Origin: Wyeomyia smithii
Taxonomy: Eukaryota; Arthropoda; Insecta; Diptera; Culicidae
Assembly: GCF_029784165.1 (NCBI RefSeq)
Contig: NC_073696.1
Coordinates: 82,210,220-82,274,219, forward strand
Direction: 5' to 3'
DNA length: 64,000 bases
Position numbers and translations under genes: made by a program. Every line of letters starts with the position of its first letter. Position 1 is the stretch's first letter. Shown in pieces: positions 23,270 through 34,338 of this stretch. Under the pieces are notes generated by a model. The model was not told the DNA's origin and searched no databases. It was given only the letters and a program-made list of their open reading frames with translations.

Positions 23270-24500
23270 TAGCGGTTATTTTGTAGATTTATTGGTTTGG
23301 TCAGTCCGTTATTAACGCAAACACGATTTTTTGGTTTCTTAATTCGACAGTTTAGGTGACTTCGTTTCATCTTTTTCAAGGAATCTGAAAATACACAATA
23401 CGTGTAGTTTTCCTTATTCTGGTACTGTTTTGTGTTTTTTGCATGTGTTTGTATACTCACAGAAAAGATTATCGTTTTATTGTTAAGTGTGATAGTGTTC
23501 AACATCGGTTGTCTGGTGTGTATTGCAAATGGCGTCCTACTTTGGCAATGTGTAAAAAAGATTTTTTTTAAATTTAAATTGGACTGTTTCTTTGCAAACC
23601 TTACACACTGTATATGGGTCTATTTTTGTCGAGCTATTGGCACTCTATACCGAATGACAGTGAATGAATGCCATAGTGGTGATTTTCTGCACTATATTGT
23701 ATAACAGCTAACACTTTTTTCTAGCACTTCTCTTTCTAGCGCTTTTAAACTTCGAGCGGTAATTAATTATTCAGAGCTATTGGTTGTGCGTTTTCCTCTG
23801 TAGTCTACTGTTTCTTGACAGTTAGTTGTGAGTGTGTTGGAGAGCTACGCTAAAACTTTAGGTTGTGGTTGCATAATGGTTGTCGTGTTTATCGGTTTTG
23901 TTTTGATTGATATTTCTTATTATGTGAATAATACCAGCATTTACAGTGTTGAGTCACTCAGTGTCTGTGCGTTTGTTGATATTTTTTTCTGTGTTAGTAA
24001 TATGGCGTATTTCGATAAACTGTAGAGTGTGTGGTTTATCGTGTCTATCTATAATTTTTCTTAAGTGAAAATCGAATCTGTGATTTTGTGTGATGCTGTG
24101 ATACATTAATGCTGTTTTTTCTTCAAGTACCTAAACTAATTTATGAATCTGTTGCGTTGTAACCTGATTGTAGTAGTTTGTTTCCCGTAGTTCGATGACC
24201 GCTGGGTCTAGTTCAAGCATGTTTGTTGTCTTTTTTTCTACACATAGCCAAAGTAGTACGCAATTTGCAATACACATCAGACAGCCGATGTTGGACACCG
24301 AGACACTTAACAATAAAACGATAGTCTTCTCTGCAAGTAAACAAACACATACAAAAAAAAACCAAAACAGAACAAAAAAAGGAAAACTACACGTATTGTA
24401 TATTTTTAGACTCCTTGAAAATAGTGAAATAAAGTCCGAAACTGTCGAATTAAGAAACAAAAAATCGTTTTGGATTCTATACACGGAATGATTAAGCCAA
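23270..24500. repeat. Second inverted repeat, arms about 300 bp
   Basis: 23270-23560 is repeated in reverse at about 24200-24490. Shared blocks include AAACTGTCGAATTAAGAAAC, ACTACACGTATTG and CAATAAAACGAT. Because of this, open frames on opposite strands (23432 + and 24511 -) give similar hydrophobic peptides (EKxIVLLLSVxVxNIGCL). The central 640 bp is unrelated. A 22-bp 'AAACTAATAACAT' block lies near both outer ends in direct orientation (23240 and 24510). Type is unknown. Confidence 0.75.
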
Positions 24501-24999
24501 TAAATTTCCAAACGAAACTAATAACATGTGCAAAGTATACAACGATATATTTTTCACATGTTATTACTGTGATTGATTTTTAGGTAACAAATTTGTTACA
24601 AAAGGGAGAATTTTTTGTTATTACCTTTAAAATTACGAGTCACATTTTTGCGTACATCCAATTTTTGTGTGCATGAAAACAAGGTGAAACCAAGCATATA
24701 CTCTTCAATCAATATCTAATCAAGTATTATGGTTTTAAATCCAGACAGTGTCTATATATTTTTTTATTGTAGAGAATAAATGCAGGGTGATTGGTTTTTT
24801 GTTGGGAGTAACTCTCGGATTGATAAAAGGCCATATTTGATAAAAAACTCTTCTGCGCATTTCAACTTCAGTTATTCAACTTTTAAATTTCTTGAATACT
24901 GTTCCATTAAGTGGGTCTAACTTTGAGTGCATATCACTTAGTGCAATTCTATTAGTTTCATTTGGAAGCTGGATATTTTCTACTAGATACAGCTTTCAC
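24501..24999. other. Stretch without recognisable gene
   Basis: Contains a 16-bp perfect palindrome, GTAACAAATTTGTTAC, at 24584-24599. Nothing else can be assigned. Confidence 0.4.
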
Positions 25000-25011
25000 A
25001 TGTCTGAATAA

Positions 25012-25275
25012 TGGTCCCCGTGGTTCTGTGGTTAGCGATGTCGGTCGGCTAGCTCTCTCACACGGTTGTGATATCGGGTTCGATTCCCGATCAGGTCGAG
25101 AAACTTTTCGAGCTGGAAGTTTTCTCGACTCAGCACTGGGGCACGGTGTATCGTTGTACTTATCCTACAACATACAAAATGTGCCGAAAGCAATATCGAT
25201 AACGAATTCTCTCAACTAATCTAGTTGATCGAGACCGCATTAGCCCCCAGGCTAGCGTGCGATATTGTTATTGTT
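25012..25275 (+). mobile_element. tRNA-derived SINE (Feilai-like)
   Basis: The 5' part is tRNA-like: GGTCCCCGTGGTTCTGTGGT start, an A-box-like TGGTTAGCGATG near 25030, and a textbook B box GGTTCGATTCC at 25077-25087. A tRNA-unrelated body follows and ends in a short TATTGTTATTGTTA tail. The copy is bounded by a 12-bp target duplication ATGTCTGAATAA (25000-25011 and 25276-25287). Transcription would be by RNA polymerase III and mobilisation by a LINE. The tight target duplication suggests a fairly recent insertion. The Feilai name is by general resemblance only. Confidence 0.9.
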
Positions 25276-25652
25276 ATGTCTGAATAAATGTAAAAAATAA
25301 CATTCTGGAAGCAAGATTGTTCAAAAGAAGTATTGTTGTAAATGTATTTTGATGTTTTCTCACAAAAAAACGGGGTTAACCTTATTGCAGATCTTACATA
25401 GATGGGTTTTGGTGATTTTCAACAAATTAATACAGAATTTTCTGCAGACGTTCTAACTTCGCGGTTCGTTTACATGAAAATGATTTCCAAATTAATATTG
25501 TATACTTCTAGCAATCCTAGAAAAACGGGAACGTTTGAAATATCCCTAAAAGCCTTTGGTTAAGCAAAATTTTTAATTAATATTCTAGTACAGCGAAAAA
25601 AATATAAATTTTGCTTTGAAAAATTAAAAAACTTTAACGTCATGTAGGGCAT

Positions 25653-26327
25653 TAATAAAATCCGGAGTGATTTGCGATAAGGGCGCAACTGGCAAAAGAT
25701 AAGCATTGGGGAATATCAGTTTGAAAATTTGCAAGTACATTTTCAAATCGTAATTTCAAAGGAAGTGACTGACATTAACATCAATACCAAAAATCGACGT
25801 AAAATAAACCTGGCTTATAGTTTCCTAACAATACTACATGAAATTTGTGCATTTATGGCTTAAATATGCGCTTTTCCTCTAACCTTTTTCTAATGAGCCT
25901 TAAAGCATTCTGACAACGAGATTCGCCCACCTCTATTTCGCCTTAAAGCATTCTGACAACGAGATACGCCCATCTTTCTTTCGCCTTGTTTTTATTTTTT
26001 CTTCAGTAGCGCCCCTTTAAATGCGCCTTTATTTTGAAAACAAAAGTTGATCCGCCCTTTAATGTCGCCTGTTTACAAAATATTTCGCAAATAAGCCCGT
26101 TACTTCAAAACAATGTAAAGGGCCTAGTTCCAAAGTATCTTTTGTTTTGGGTAAACTGCTTTATCGCCCTTCACTAAAAGCTTGATTTGAATATTTCATC
26201 GATTTATACAAAAGAAAGGATTCTTGCTATGAATTTCGTTAGTCTTTTTGAAACCAATAGTGTAATAAAACTATTTGTTTACATTTTGTTAGTTGCGCCG
26301 TAATCGCGAATCACTCCGGAAATATTA
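25653..26327. mobile_element. MITE with TCCGGAGTGATTYGCGAT ends
   Basis: Terminal inverted repeats of about 35 bp: TCCGGAGTGATTTGCGATAA then GGGCGCAACT at the left, and the complement of TCCGGAGTGATTCGCGATTA then CGGCGCAACT at the right. The 675-bp interior is non-coding and rich in GCCTTTAA-like blocks. It includes a 43-bp tandem duplication. Target duplication and superfamily are not resolved. Confidence 0.8.
25897..25982 (+). repeat. 43-bp tandem duplication
   Basis: Two adjacent copies of a 43-bp unit starting GCCTTAAAGCATTCTGACAA (25897 and 25940), differing at a few positions. They are internal to the MITE at 25653-26327. Confidence 0.9.
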
Positions 26328-26723
26328 CTGAGCTCTCTAGAAAGGAAAATGTAAAACAGCTGATTCTCCTACACAAATTTGCTCACAAACTTGAAATGCA
26401 ATGCACCAAGCGGGGAAGAAACCAATCGACTTTCAGTAGGTTTTGAATTGTTTGGCCCTGAAAGGAACCAAAAAGCTAAATTATTCACTTTGCCCCACTG
26501 TAATATACAATGGTACGGGTCAGCAGGAAGACACCAAATGAAATATTCACACAGTGAAAGTCATTTTATATCATTTTCACAGCCAGGCTGCCATAACAAA
26601 ATCCAGTTTTTCGATGTATTACTGATTTCATCACCCAAAACTTCAGCTCAAAAGCGGGCTTCAATTCGTCCTTAAAACTTTTGTCTCATGCTTGCCACAT
26701 AATTGTGAATTCATTGTATGAAA

Positions 26724-27129
26724 CCCGATCAGTCAAAAGTATCAGGATTATAACAAATCTTGATATTTTATTACGAACTTTTTGTATCAACTTGTGTTCT
26801 AAATTTGTTCTCGTTAATAGTTAAAATATCAAAATTCCTATCGAAATTTCTCACTAATTATTACAAATTATAGCATGTTTTGTAAGGTTTTTGGCAGAAA
26901 AAGATCAGAATCAGCTAGAATGTACAATATTTTATTAATTTAACAACAAATTTTGTTATAAATATGCTTCAAAAAGAACGCTTTTGGACATTCAAGTGTA
27001 TGATAACAGAATTTGATATAATTCTATACTTTTTATCATGCTGGCATATCAAGAATATTACAGGCTTTGTTATTTCTATCAATTTTAGATATATTTGTGT
27101 TACCCGTTTGTTATAATCGTTTGATCGGG
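26724..27129. mobile_element. CCCGATCA-ended MITE, diverged copy 2
   Basis: Ends CCCGATCAGTCA and TCGTTTGATCGGG form the same kind of terminal inverted repeat as at 12133 and 63264. The interior is AT-rich, 406 bp, but only weakly similar. The flanks are AA on both sides, again a 2-bp duplication. It lies about 490 bp upstream of the first recognised ap exon. Confidence 0.72.
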
Positions 27130-27616
27130 AAGCTATTACAGATAATTCTTAATTTTAATACGCGAATCTGGATTCCTCGCAGTCTTAAAACCACGAAAAA
27201 CCAGATAAAAATTTTGTACGTTTTTTCCATTAATCGAAAAACTTAAGCAACTTCCAAAGCATCTACTCAAAACATCTCAGATAATCACGAGTTTTGAAGA
27301 AGTTCCGAAAAATAACTGTGATATTGCCCAGGTGTTTTATGTAGTTATTCCGCATTTTACATTATCGACAATCGAAACCTTCCTTTACCCTGCCGAAACT
27401 GCACCACAATCACAACTCTCTGAAGAGAACTCAATAATTGTGATATACAAGGATTAAATCGAGCAGTAGGGTATAGGGATCTCTACCTTCATCAACATTA
27501 AATGAAAACTAAAACGCTTTCTCACGCCAGTAATAGTAGAACAACAAAAACGCGATGAATGCTACGTCAGTTGATATATTTTTAGTAAGTGTGATGTTTA
27601 TTCTCTTTAATTTCAG

Positions 27617-27819
27617 CACCAGAGCGCTAGGTTTCTTGGTCCACCCCGCGAGCGAAGTCCAGATCTCACCAATGCCTGCCACATCAACGCGAACAATAAC
27701 AACATCAACCACCGAACGTGCATATCGTGCACGGATACCTGTGAGCATAATCTTAAGGCGAACCACGTGGGCGGAGTCCATCTAGGTCCCAGTCATCTTT
27801 ACCATGACAGTTGTCACAG
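27617..27819 (+). CDS. ap: apterous LIM-homeobox gene, exon encoding conserved N-terminal region
   Basis: Read in phase 0 from the acceptor TTTCAG at 27611-27616, this exon gives HQSARFLGPPRERSPDLTN, then an Asn/His/Cys-rich stretch (CHINANNNNINHRTC, CTDTCEHNLKANH) ending in YHDSCH. The QSARFLGP block is the distinctive N-terminal signature of insect Apterous. I place the donor at CACAG|GTCTGT (27820). It leaves phase 2, which the next exon needs, and makes a 74-nt intron. An alternative donor GCG|GTTGGT at 27856 has the same phase but leaves only 38 nt, too short for a usual insect intron. Apterous is a nuclear LIM-homeodomain transcription factor that specifies dorsal wing identity and certain neurons. 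The upstream exon or exons are not identified. Confidence 0.9.
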
Positions 27820-27893
27820 GTCTGTCCCAAAACGATATCTTTCTGCGCCCGTGCGGTTGGTAACTAACGCCATTTTCATTGCTGTTTCCGCAG

Positions 27894-28107
27894 TTACGAC
27901 TCTGTCCCAGATCGGCTGGTAGCCGACCGGCCCAACTACTACACCGATCTCAACCGAAGCGACTGCTCGGATACTAGTAGTAGTGTGCTCAATAGCTGTA
28001 TACAACTGAAGTCTGAACCCCCGGGTGGTCCAAGTAGTCCCGAATCCTCCAGTGAGTTACCTCCCTCCGGACTAGAAGAATGCGCTGGCTGTGATATGCC
28101 TATACAG
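27894..28107 (+). CDS. ap: apterous exon leading into LIM domain 1
   Basis: The acceptor is TTTCCGCAG at 27885-27893. The exon completes a split codon and reads YDSVPDRLVADRPNYYTDL, then DCSDTSSSVLNSCIQLKSEP, PGGPSSPESSSELPPSGL and EECAGCDMPIQ. The 'KSEPxGxPSSPESxS' block and the following EECxGC are conserved positions of insect Apterous. CAGC supplies the first two zinc ligands of LIM1. The donor CAG|GTGAGA at 28108 gives phase 0. The acidic/Ser-Pro linker before LIM1 is typical of the family. No stop or frame break is seen. Confidence 0.94.
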
Positions 28108-28632
28108 GTGAGATTTGTTCAGGTTGTGATTGCCGTTTCAACAGAGACTGTATTTATGCGTTTCGTTCAGAGAAAAGTGTTGATAATTATAGCCCAGCTG
28201 CTGGTCTGACCGCAGCTCTCATTGTGTTCGTTATTGACTTACTCATTTTCCTCATTAAATGGGACCACCTTGTGAAAACCGACTTTCCAACAACAGATGA
28301 ACTTAATTGAAATTTTGCAAACCACAATCCGCAACCAGGATTGATTTATATCAGTTTCCTTTATGCGTTGCGATGTAATGACCTTACTGGGCTAATCAAC
28401 AGTGGTAGTCAACTGTCATTACAAGGAGATGTTCTGAATTGATTGAGCTCCAGACCACACGTCTAATTGAGCAAAAATCCAAATGTTGTTTTAACGTGAT
28501 TGAGTGCGGTTTGTTCGGTTTTCCGGGGGAATATATCAATGAACATGCAAAAACTGATTTTGAGATAAAAGAACACCTCAACCTAACGCCGTTCTCTGTT
28601 TTCTATCTTTCCGTCGATTCCGCAAAATATAG

Positions 28633-28772
28633 GACCGTTTCTACCTGTCAGCTGTGGAGCGCAAGTGGCACGCTACCTGTCTACAATGTTGCATATGCCG
28701 GCAAACGCTGGAAGGTGCTAACTCCTGCTTTTCACGTGACGGCAATATCTACTGCAAAACAGACTACTACAG
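28633..28772 (+). CDS. ap: apterous exon completing LIM domain 1
   Basis: From the acceptor ATATAG at 28627-28632 the exon reads DRFYLSAVERKWHATCLQC, CICRQTLEGANSCFSRDG, NIYCKTDYYR, followed by the donor CAG|GTGAGT (28773), phase 2. With the previous exon this makes one complete LIM zinc-binding domain (C-x2-C, x17, H-x2-C-x2-C-x2-C, x18, C-x2-D). The exon end after DYYR is where LHX2/LHX9/Apterous genes break between LIM1 and LIM2. LIM domains bind the Chip/Ldb co-factor. LIM2 and the homeodomain should lie beyond the window, since I found neither downstream. Confidence 0.95.
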
Positions 28773-31650
28773 GTGAGTTAGTTTTTGCTACTTTTCAACA
28801 GGTTGGAAAATTGATGCAATTATCAATGCAAAAATGCACCGACAGCGGTAGCATTAACCGGGCTGGCTGCCGGCGATCGGCAACCGGGAGCAAGTGTTAA
28901 AAAATCATAAACCTGCCGAAGGGCGTTAGAAGGTGCCGAATATTCGGGATAAAAGGTTTTCTTTGGTACACGGTGTCAGATGCCGAAAATGATTGTTCTG
29001 TTCGTCTTACGGTTCTAAGAGGTTCAGCAGTTATTACCGAGAACCTTGAACGTTCGTTTAGGTGTCGAATTATTTATGTGCGCACCAGTGATGGCATGAA
29101 CTCGTGCAAAGTTGAACTGAGTAACACTTTTCCAGATTTGAATCCAACTTGAATCTGCTTCCTCTCGATAGTTTGAGTTTTTTTTGCACCGCACACTCTG
29201 AGCGATTGAGTTTAAATGCGTGCAATGCATGCAGTGCACGATGTATCCAGCGATGCAGGCGAAGATGTAACGCGATGAGTTTTTTTTTAGATCGAATTTA
29301 TGCTTTCAAAGGACAATGCAACAAACTGTTGCAGCAGACGCGGCGCGAATTTCATCGCATTTCGATTTTTATGCAATTGTTGTTATGCAGGATTAAAACT
29401 CAAATCCAACTCAAGTGTAATGCACTGTTAGTAAGGTTTACGTGCAAACCGAAAATAAATGTGCAAGCAAGTTTTAAAACTCACTTGGATATGAGGGCAA
29501 AGACACACTGCCTACTCTGGTGCGCACTACATCTCTTTGAGATGGTGTTTATGATAGGAAGAATTCCAATACTTATGACGTATATAAAGTGCCATTCAGG
29601 CAGTTTAATACTCTTGAATAATTGATTATGACAGCACAATTCAATAAGAGTTTCGGATAAATGAGTGCATTCTGGAGAGGAATTTTAAAACGACAAGCAG
29701 TGGTTTCAAATTTGTGAATACTTTCTCCAGTGGTTTCAAGAGAAACCGTCAATGATTTTCATCATAAAAATATTAAGTTTGTTCAAACACGAATAATTTT
29801 TTTTCTAGCTCTCAGTTTTCGCTTATTACGGACCGAAACAAGTCCGTTATTCGTTTGGAAAATCTGTTTTATTTTGCCTTTCTACTGCATGATACCGATT
29901 TCCATTTTGCCGCTTCAATTAAACCCTCCAATCAATCTCCACAACGGGTGGCGGAAGTGTTCTTAACTTCAAGCAAACCCCGCAGAAAGTGGCGTTGACG
30001 ATGGCGGCTTCGGCGGAGAAATATCGTGAAACATCAACGCCTATAAAGGTGTAAACGAATAAATTCGGCAAAGTTTTACAATCGATGACAGTCGGTTTCG
30101 GTTTGAGGGAAACATAAACCGTGGTTCTCGCGGTTCTCGCAGGGGCACTAACCTGAACTGCCCGCGGTCTGCTTTTTATGTATTATTGCACAACCGACGC
30201 AGTATACGCTGATTGAATTGATAGAAAAAGGGTGGAATTAATGCGTGGATAGTTTTATCCCCCCATTCCGGCAGGTGGCGCAAATTTCGACCTGTCCCGC
30301 TAAGGCCTGCTAATGGCTAAATTTTCTGCAATTCAAAGCGCGAGATTTATGACTGAAACAAGTTTTTATTTTCGAACGATAATTTTTATGGCCATCACCT
30401 TGGTGCTTCGGGAGAGTGCTTAGAGAGACATTCGGTGTTTCGAGTTGAAATTTTCCGGGTTATATAGTTTTCATGATTGCAACGCTTTCGCTGCGGGCTT
30501 GGGGCGCGAATTGGGCAGGCATCAAATTGCGCGAATTTGGGAATGTTTTGCACACAATAAAAACTTTACTGTCATATCCCGGTTGAGATGCGCCTGAAAT
30601 GTGTGTGAAAGGTTGTCGGCAGCATGGATTGTGTGTGCGCAAGGGAGGTGGCATTATTCTCAGCGGAACATTCTGAGGTTAGGCAGATAATATCGATAAA
30701 CATGAAAGAAGTCTCGGGACGTGTGATCCAAACCGTGATCCGGAACGATTCGTTGGAGCCCACCGCTGAAGCTGACGTGACAGGCTGGATAGGGCTTGCT
30801 AATAAATATTATGCGCAGGAAATGCTATCCAAGGACGCCGCAGTTCAAGAACCGATAAGTGTTGAGTCCGAAAAAAGCCAAGAAAAGAGCAGAAATACGC
30901 TCCGAACCAGTTCGCGTGTTTGGAAATGCAGATTAAAAAATTGAATATCTTTAGCAGCGTTGCAAAAGAAGCGAAATCCATCAAAGTTTGCTGGACGGAC
31001 GGTTTGCTAAGTTCAGCACGTCAGCTTCTTTTGTTTTTTAATCACCCACAAAGGGTAAATTTGCGTTTGGGTGCGGGCGAGGGGGTCATGAGGAGGTCTT
31101 AATGAACACCGCCAGACCAGTGTCCCATGCAGAAGGAGGTGACGGGTGAGGTGCTACAAATTTGCAGCTTTTTGCTGTGTGAAGTCTAGGCAGAAGTTGC
31201 TATGCAAATAACTTTTTGAATCAGCAGACATTGACTCAAGCATAAGTGCGCTAACGTTAACAAGTTACATTGTTTCCAGCATGAACGTGCCATTCCGCGA
31301 GGAGGTGCCCACAGGTACGGGGAGAACTATTCGACTGTGATAATAGGTTACTAACGATCTTGAGCACGATATCTAAAAGGCAAAAATGAATAACTTAGGG
31401 TTAATAAATTTTTCGATGCGGTTTATTAGGAACAGTACTTAAAAAAAAATTTTAATAGCGAAATTCTTCGAAAAATTACAACCAATCTTTCGCAATTTTT
31501 ACATCCAATGAACGTAACACCCTGTCAAATACACTAGATTTTCGTCCTTCAAACGAGCAGTCATACTCTAATGAACATCTCACGCCATCGTTCATGGTCA
31601 CTTAAAAAATAAAATACAGAAAATCTAACCAAATGATCTTCATTGTACAC
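28773..31650 (+). other. Presumed apterous intron, no exon recognised
   Basis: No LIM2 or homeodomain signature occurs here on the + strand. Open frames at 29149 (158 codons) and 30624 (106 codons) have no known motif. At 31280-31314 a 35-nt segment has strong splice sites on both sides but would change phase. GC-richer patches (28840-28900, 30000-30300) could hold intronic regulatory sequence, but this cannot be shown from sequence alone. Confidence 0.5.
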
Positions 31651-31967
31651 AAAACACAGTACCGTAAACTAGAGTGACTTTGATCACTTTTTTGAATATA
31701 TCTTAAATATTTTGAAAATATATTGAATACAAAATTGTTTGATATTTTTAAAATGAGAACTGGTATGCATTGATCAAGATCTAGTTACTACTTCAAAAGT
31801 TTAGCAACAATTCTGCTGTTTTTAAATATGCTTAACCCCTTAAGGACCATAAGGTTTTGGGCAGTAATTTTTTGTATGTATTCGGTATTTTTATGTTGTT
31901 TAGATGTAAAACAAACGAAAAACTCCAGAAAATAACATTACAATGTGTAGTATAGCTTAAATTTTAT

Positions 31968-31998
31968 GGGAAGTATTTTTCCCACTGGTCGTTAAAGG
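31968..31998. repeat. Left subterminal repeat of the piggyBac element
   Basis: GGGAAGTATTTTTCCCACTG then GTCGTTAAAGG. This is an inverted, diverged version of the terminal sequence seen at the right end (CCTTAAGGACCA next to GGGAAGCATTTTTCCC). Internal repeats of this kind are transposase binding sites in piggyBac. Confidence 0.65.
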
Positions 31999-32056
31999 TA
32001 ATATATTGTATATGAACGTATATGAACGTAAAAGTAGAAATCTTTTATTCACTTAT

Positions 32057-33579
32057 TTATTTTAACAAAAATGAACAAAAACAAGTTATATGTTGATTAT
32101 GATATTCCTGAAAGCAATTTCTTTTGGCAGTGAAGCAAAGATGTACGTTGCACGCAGAACATTTATTGAACGTTCTATTTTCTTTACAATGTTTAGCACA
32201 ATTCGCACATCTTTTCATTCGTTCGGTTTTTTGCATGTTATGTGCTGGTAGAATGCGTCTTCAAAACGTTTCTTGTCAGTAGTGATTACAGTGGCTCTCG
32301 ACCGTTGTCGACATGTATAGTTATTAATAAGGCAACGAGCTATGTTTTGACGAAACTCGAGGCTGGTCAGTAGCGGTCCTTCCATGAGTCGTGCTTCATG
32401 TAATTTCACATATACAACATATGCATTATTTAGTGATATGTCGAATATATCAAAAAAGATTAGCAGATAGTATTTGATTTTCTACGGTCAACTTCATAGC
32501 ATGCTTTACGCTGATCCATGAGGTCGACCCTACCCATGTACTTATTATAGGATATGATGACAGCTGGGCATGTAACATTTATTTTTCTGCAGATCCCAGA
32601 AGCGGAGAAATAAAATTGGTTAACATGTGAACCAATTTTGTGTCCTTCCATTTTACAAATGATATGCCATTTGAACTCTCGGTATGTCACCACTCTGCAT
32701 ACTTTTATCCGAAGGCAAGGATTTAGGCAATTTTTTCCAGTTGAAACGAACAGTACCGCAGGCTTTTATATTTTGTTTCATCAACTTGTATTGCAAAGAT
32801 GGAGAATTAAAAAAATTGTCAAAGTAAACTTCGCATCCAAGACCTTTTAATTGCTCCGTTAAGCTTAGTACGACAGATTCTCCCAATCCAATTTCAGCAT
32901 TTATTTTCTTACCTGTATACAAATCGAACTCAAATAGATAACCTGTGGAAGGATCGGCTCTGCACCACATTTTGAAGCCCCATTTTATGGGTTTATTTTT
33001 GATATACTGCTTCATAACATTATGACCTTTAAACCTGATCATGTGTTCATCTATTGACTGCCTCTTAGTATTGTTCATAGCCTTTTAAAAACATAAATTG
33101 AAGTGTTGTAAGACTGGTCTTAGTTTGTATGCTCTGTCATTCGCTCGTGACTGACTCTCATTATCACAAAAATGTAATTTTTGACGTATTTTTTCGAATC
33201 TCGTTCTCGGCATAACGTTAGCAATGTATGGGACACCCATATCTTCATCGGTAGACCAGTAACTTCCTAATGCTGGCAATATATGATAGCTCATTATAAA
33301 GTTCATACCTAAAAATGCCTTCATTTCCTCTTGATCAATCGTGAAAACTCTTCCGTTTTGTTGTGCGTATCTAATACTTTCTTTCACTACAATGTCAGAA
33401 ACTAACTTATCCAATTGTGACACTCGATCGAAAATGTACATTGGTGTCAATATATCATGTCGATTGGGGTTTAAATTTATACGGCCAAATTCATTATCAC
33501 TATCACGAAATGCATGCGGAATATACAAATGACACATTCTCTGCGAAGCTACACCAACAAACCAATTTTTGAATTGCAT
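32057..33579 (-). pseudogene. piggyBac (DDE_Tnp_1_7) transposase pseudogene
   Basis: Minus-strand segments together cover most of a piggyBac transposase. The N-terminal part reads FGRINLNPNRHDILTPMYIF and LGMNFIMSYHILPALGSYW. The first catalytic Asp is in KRQSIDEHMIRFKGH. The second is in GLGCEVYFDNFFNSPSL. The third is in NKYMGRVDLMDQ. A Cys/His-rich C-terminal zinc finger (KRCANCAKHCKEN, NKCSACNVHLCF) ends at a stop at 32057. Lesions are an in-frame TAA at about 33084, a frame break at about 32680 and another at about 32480. The start (ATG 33579) is a guess; upstream coding sequence or an intron may be lost. All catalytic residues persist, so inactivation looks recent relative to other elements here. 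Confidence 0.92.
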
Positions 33580-33888
33580 ATTTCAGCAATGTAAATATTT
33601 TTCCTAGATTCTATAGTGTTTGAACCTTCCAAAAACGTAAATGTCAAATTTATAGTGTTTAGGAAACTGTAGAAAACTAATTGCAAAGTTCAAGCAAAAT
33701 TAACAAAAAACAAGCGTTTTTGGTTGCATATTTTGTGAATGGTTACAAATGATCAGGAGTATGTATTTATAATACATTTTTTATGTTATATGACTGTGAA
33801 ATAAGTGCTTTATTCGATGCCTAAAGGGTTTTGAAGTGAAAGTTTAAATATGTTGATCTTAGGCCAATATGAAAACAGGGGTAATTTA

Positions 33889-34071
33889 GCGTTGTAACGT
33901 CACGAAAAAAGTACAGTTTTTTACTTCATGGGAACTCCTTACATTTAATCAAAATAATATTTTGTTTTCTGTTTATACTCAAAAATACCTTTTATTTGAT
34001 TCTAAAAGATCGCAGCTAGGTTGAATACAACTTGAGTTACAACCGGGTTTAGTTTGCGTTGTAACGTCACG
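33889..34071 (+). repeat. 16-bp CRE-like motif, copies 1 and 2
   Basis: GCGTTGTAACGTCACG occurs exactly at 33889-33904 and 34056-34071. Both lie upstream (minus-strand sense) of the piggyBac transposase start. The core TAACGTCA resembles a cAMP-response element half (TGACGT). Four more copies are at 41130-41556, beyond the LINE insertion. I found no full copy elsewhere in the window. Confidence 0.92.
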
Positions 34072-34207
34072 AAATTTTTTTCTTCCCTTATATAATATTC
34101 GTCTATGTTTAAAAACATACTTGATGCGTCTAAATTAGTTCACGTTACATCTGTTATATAACAGAGAATAAATTTTGTAAAATGGATTAATGTTTTTAAT
34201 TATTAAA

Positions 34208-34338
34208 CTGTGGGTCATCCATGAGTAACGTTACTTTCTGAAAAATTCTAATATTATTCTATTATATTATATTACAATGCATTGCGTGAGGGGGGATTGA
34301 AAATTGTCAACTTCCGCGTTACGTAACATGCGAATGTT
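34208..34338. mobile_element. Possible small MITE inside the piggyBac
   Basis: GGGTCATCCATGAGTAACGT at the left and CGTTACGTAACATGCGAATG then TTCCC at the right form a weak inverted repeat of the widespread insect 'GGGTCATCCATAAATTACGT' type. The region is 131 bp and non-coding. Target duplication is not clear. Confidence 0.4.

Noticed and set aside
27820..27855. Longer version of the first ap exon ending at GCG|GTTGGT
   Set aside because: It would leave a 38-nt intron, too short; the CACAG|GTCTGT donor gives the same phase and a 74-nt intron.
30624..30944. 106-codon + frame in the presumed ap intron
   Set aside because: No LIM, homeobox or other motif and no splice acceptor at its start.
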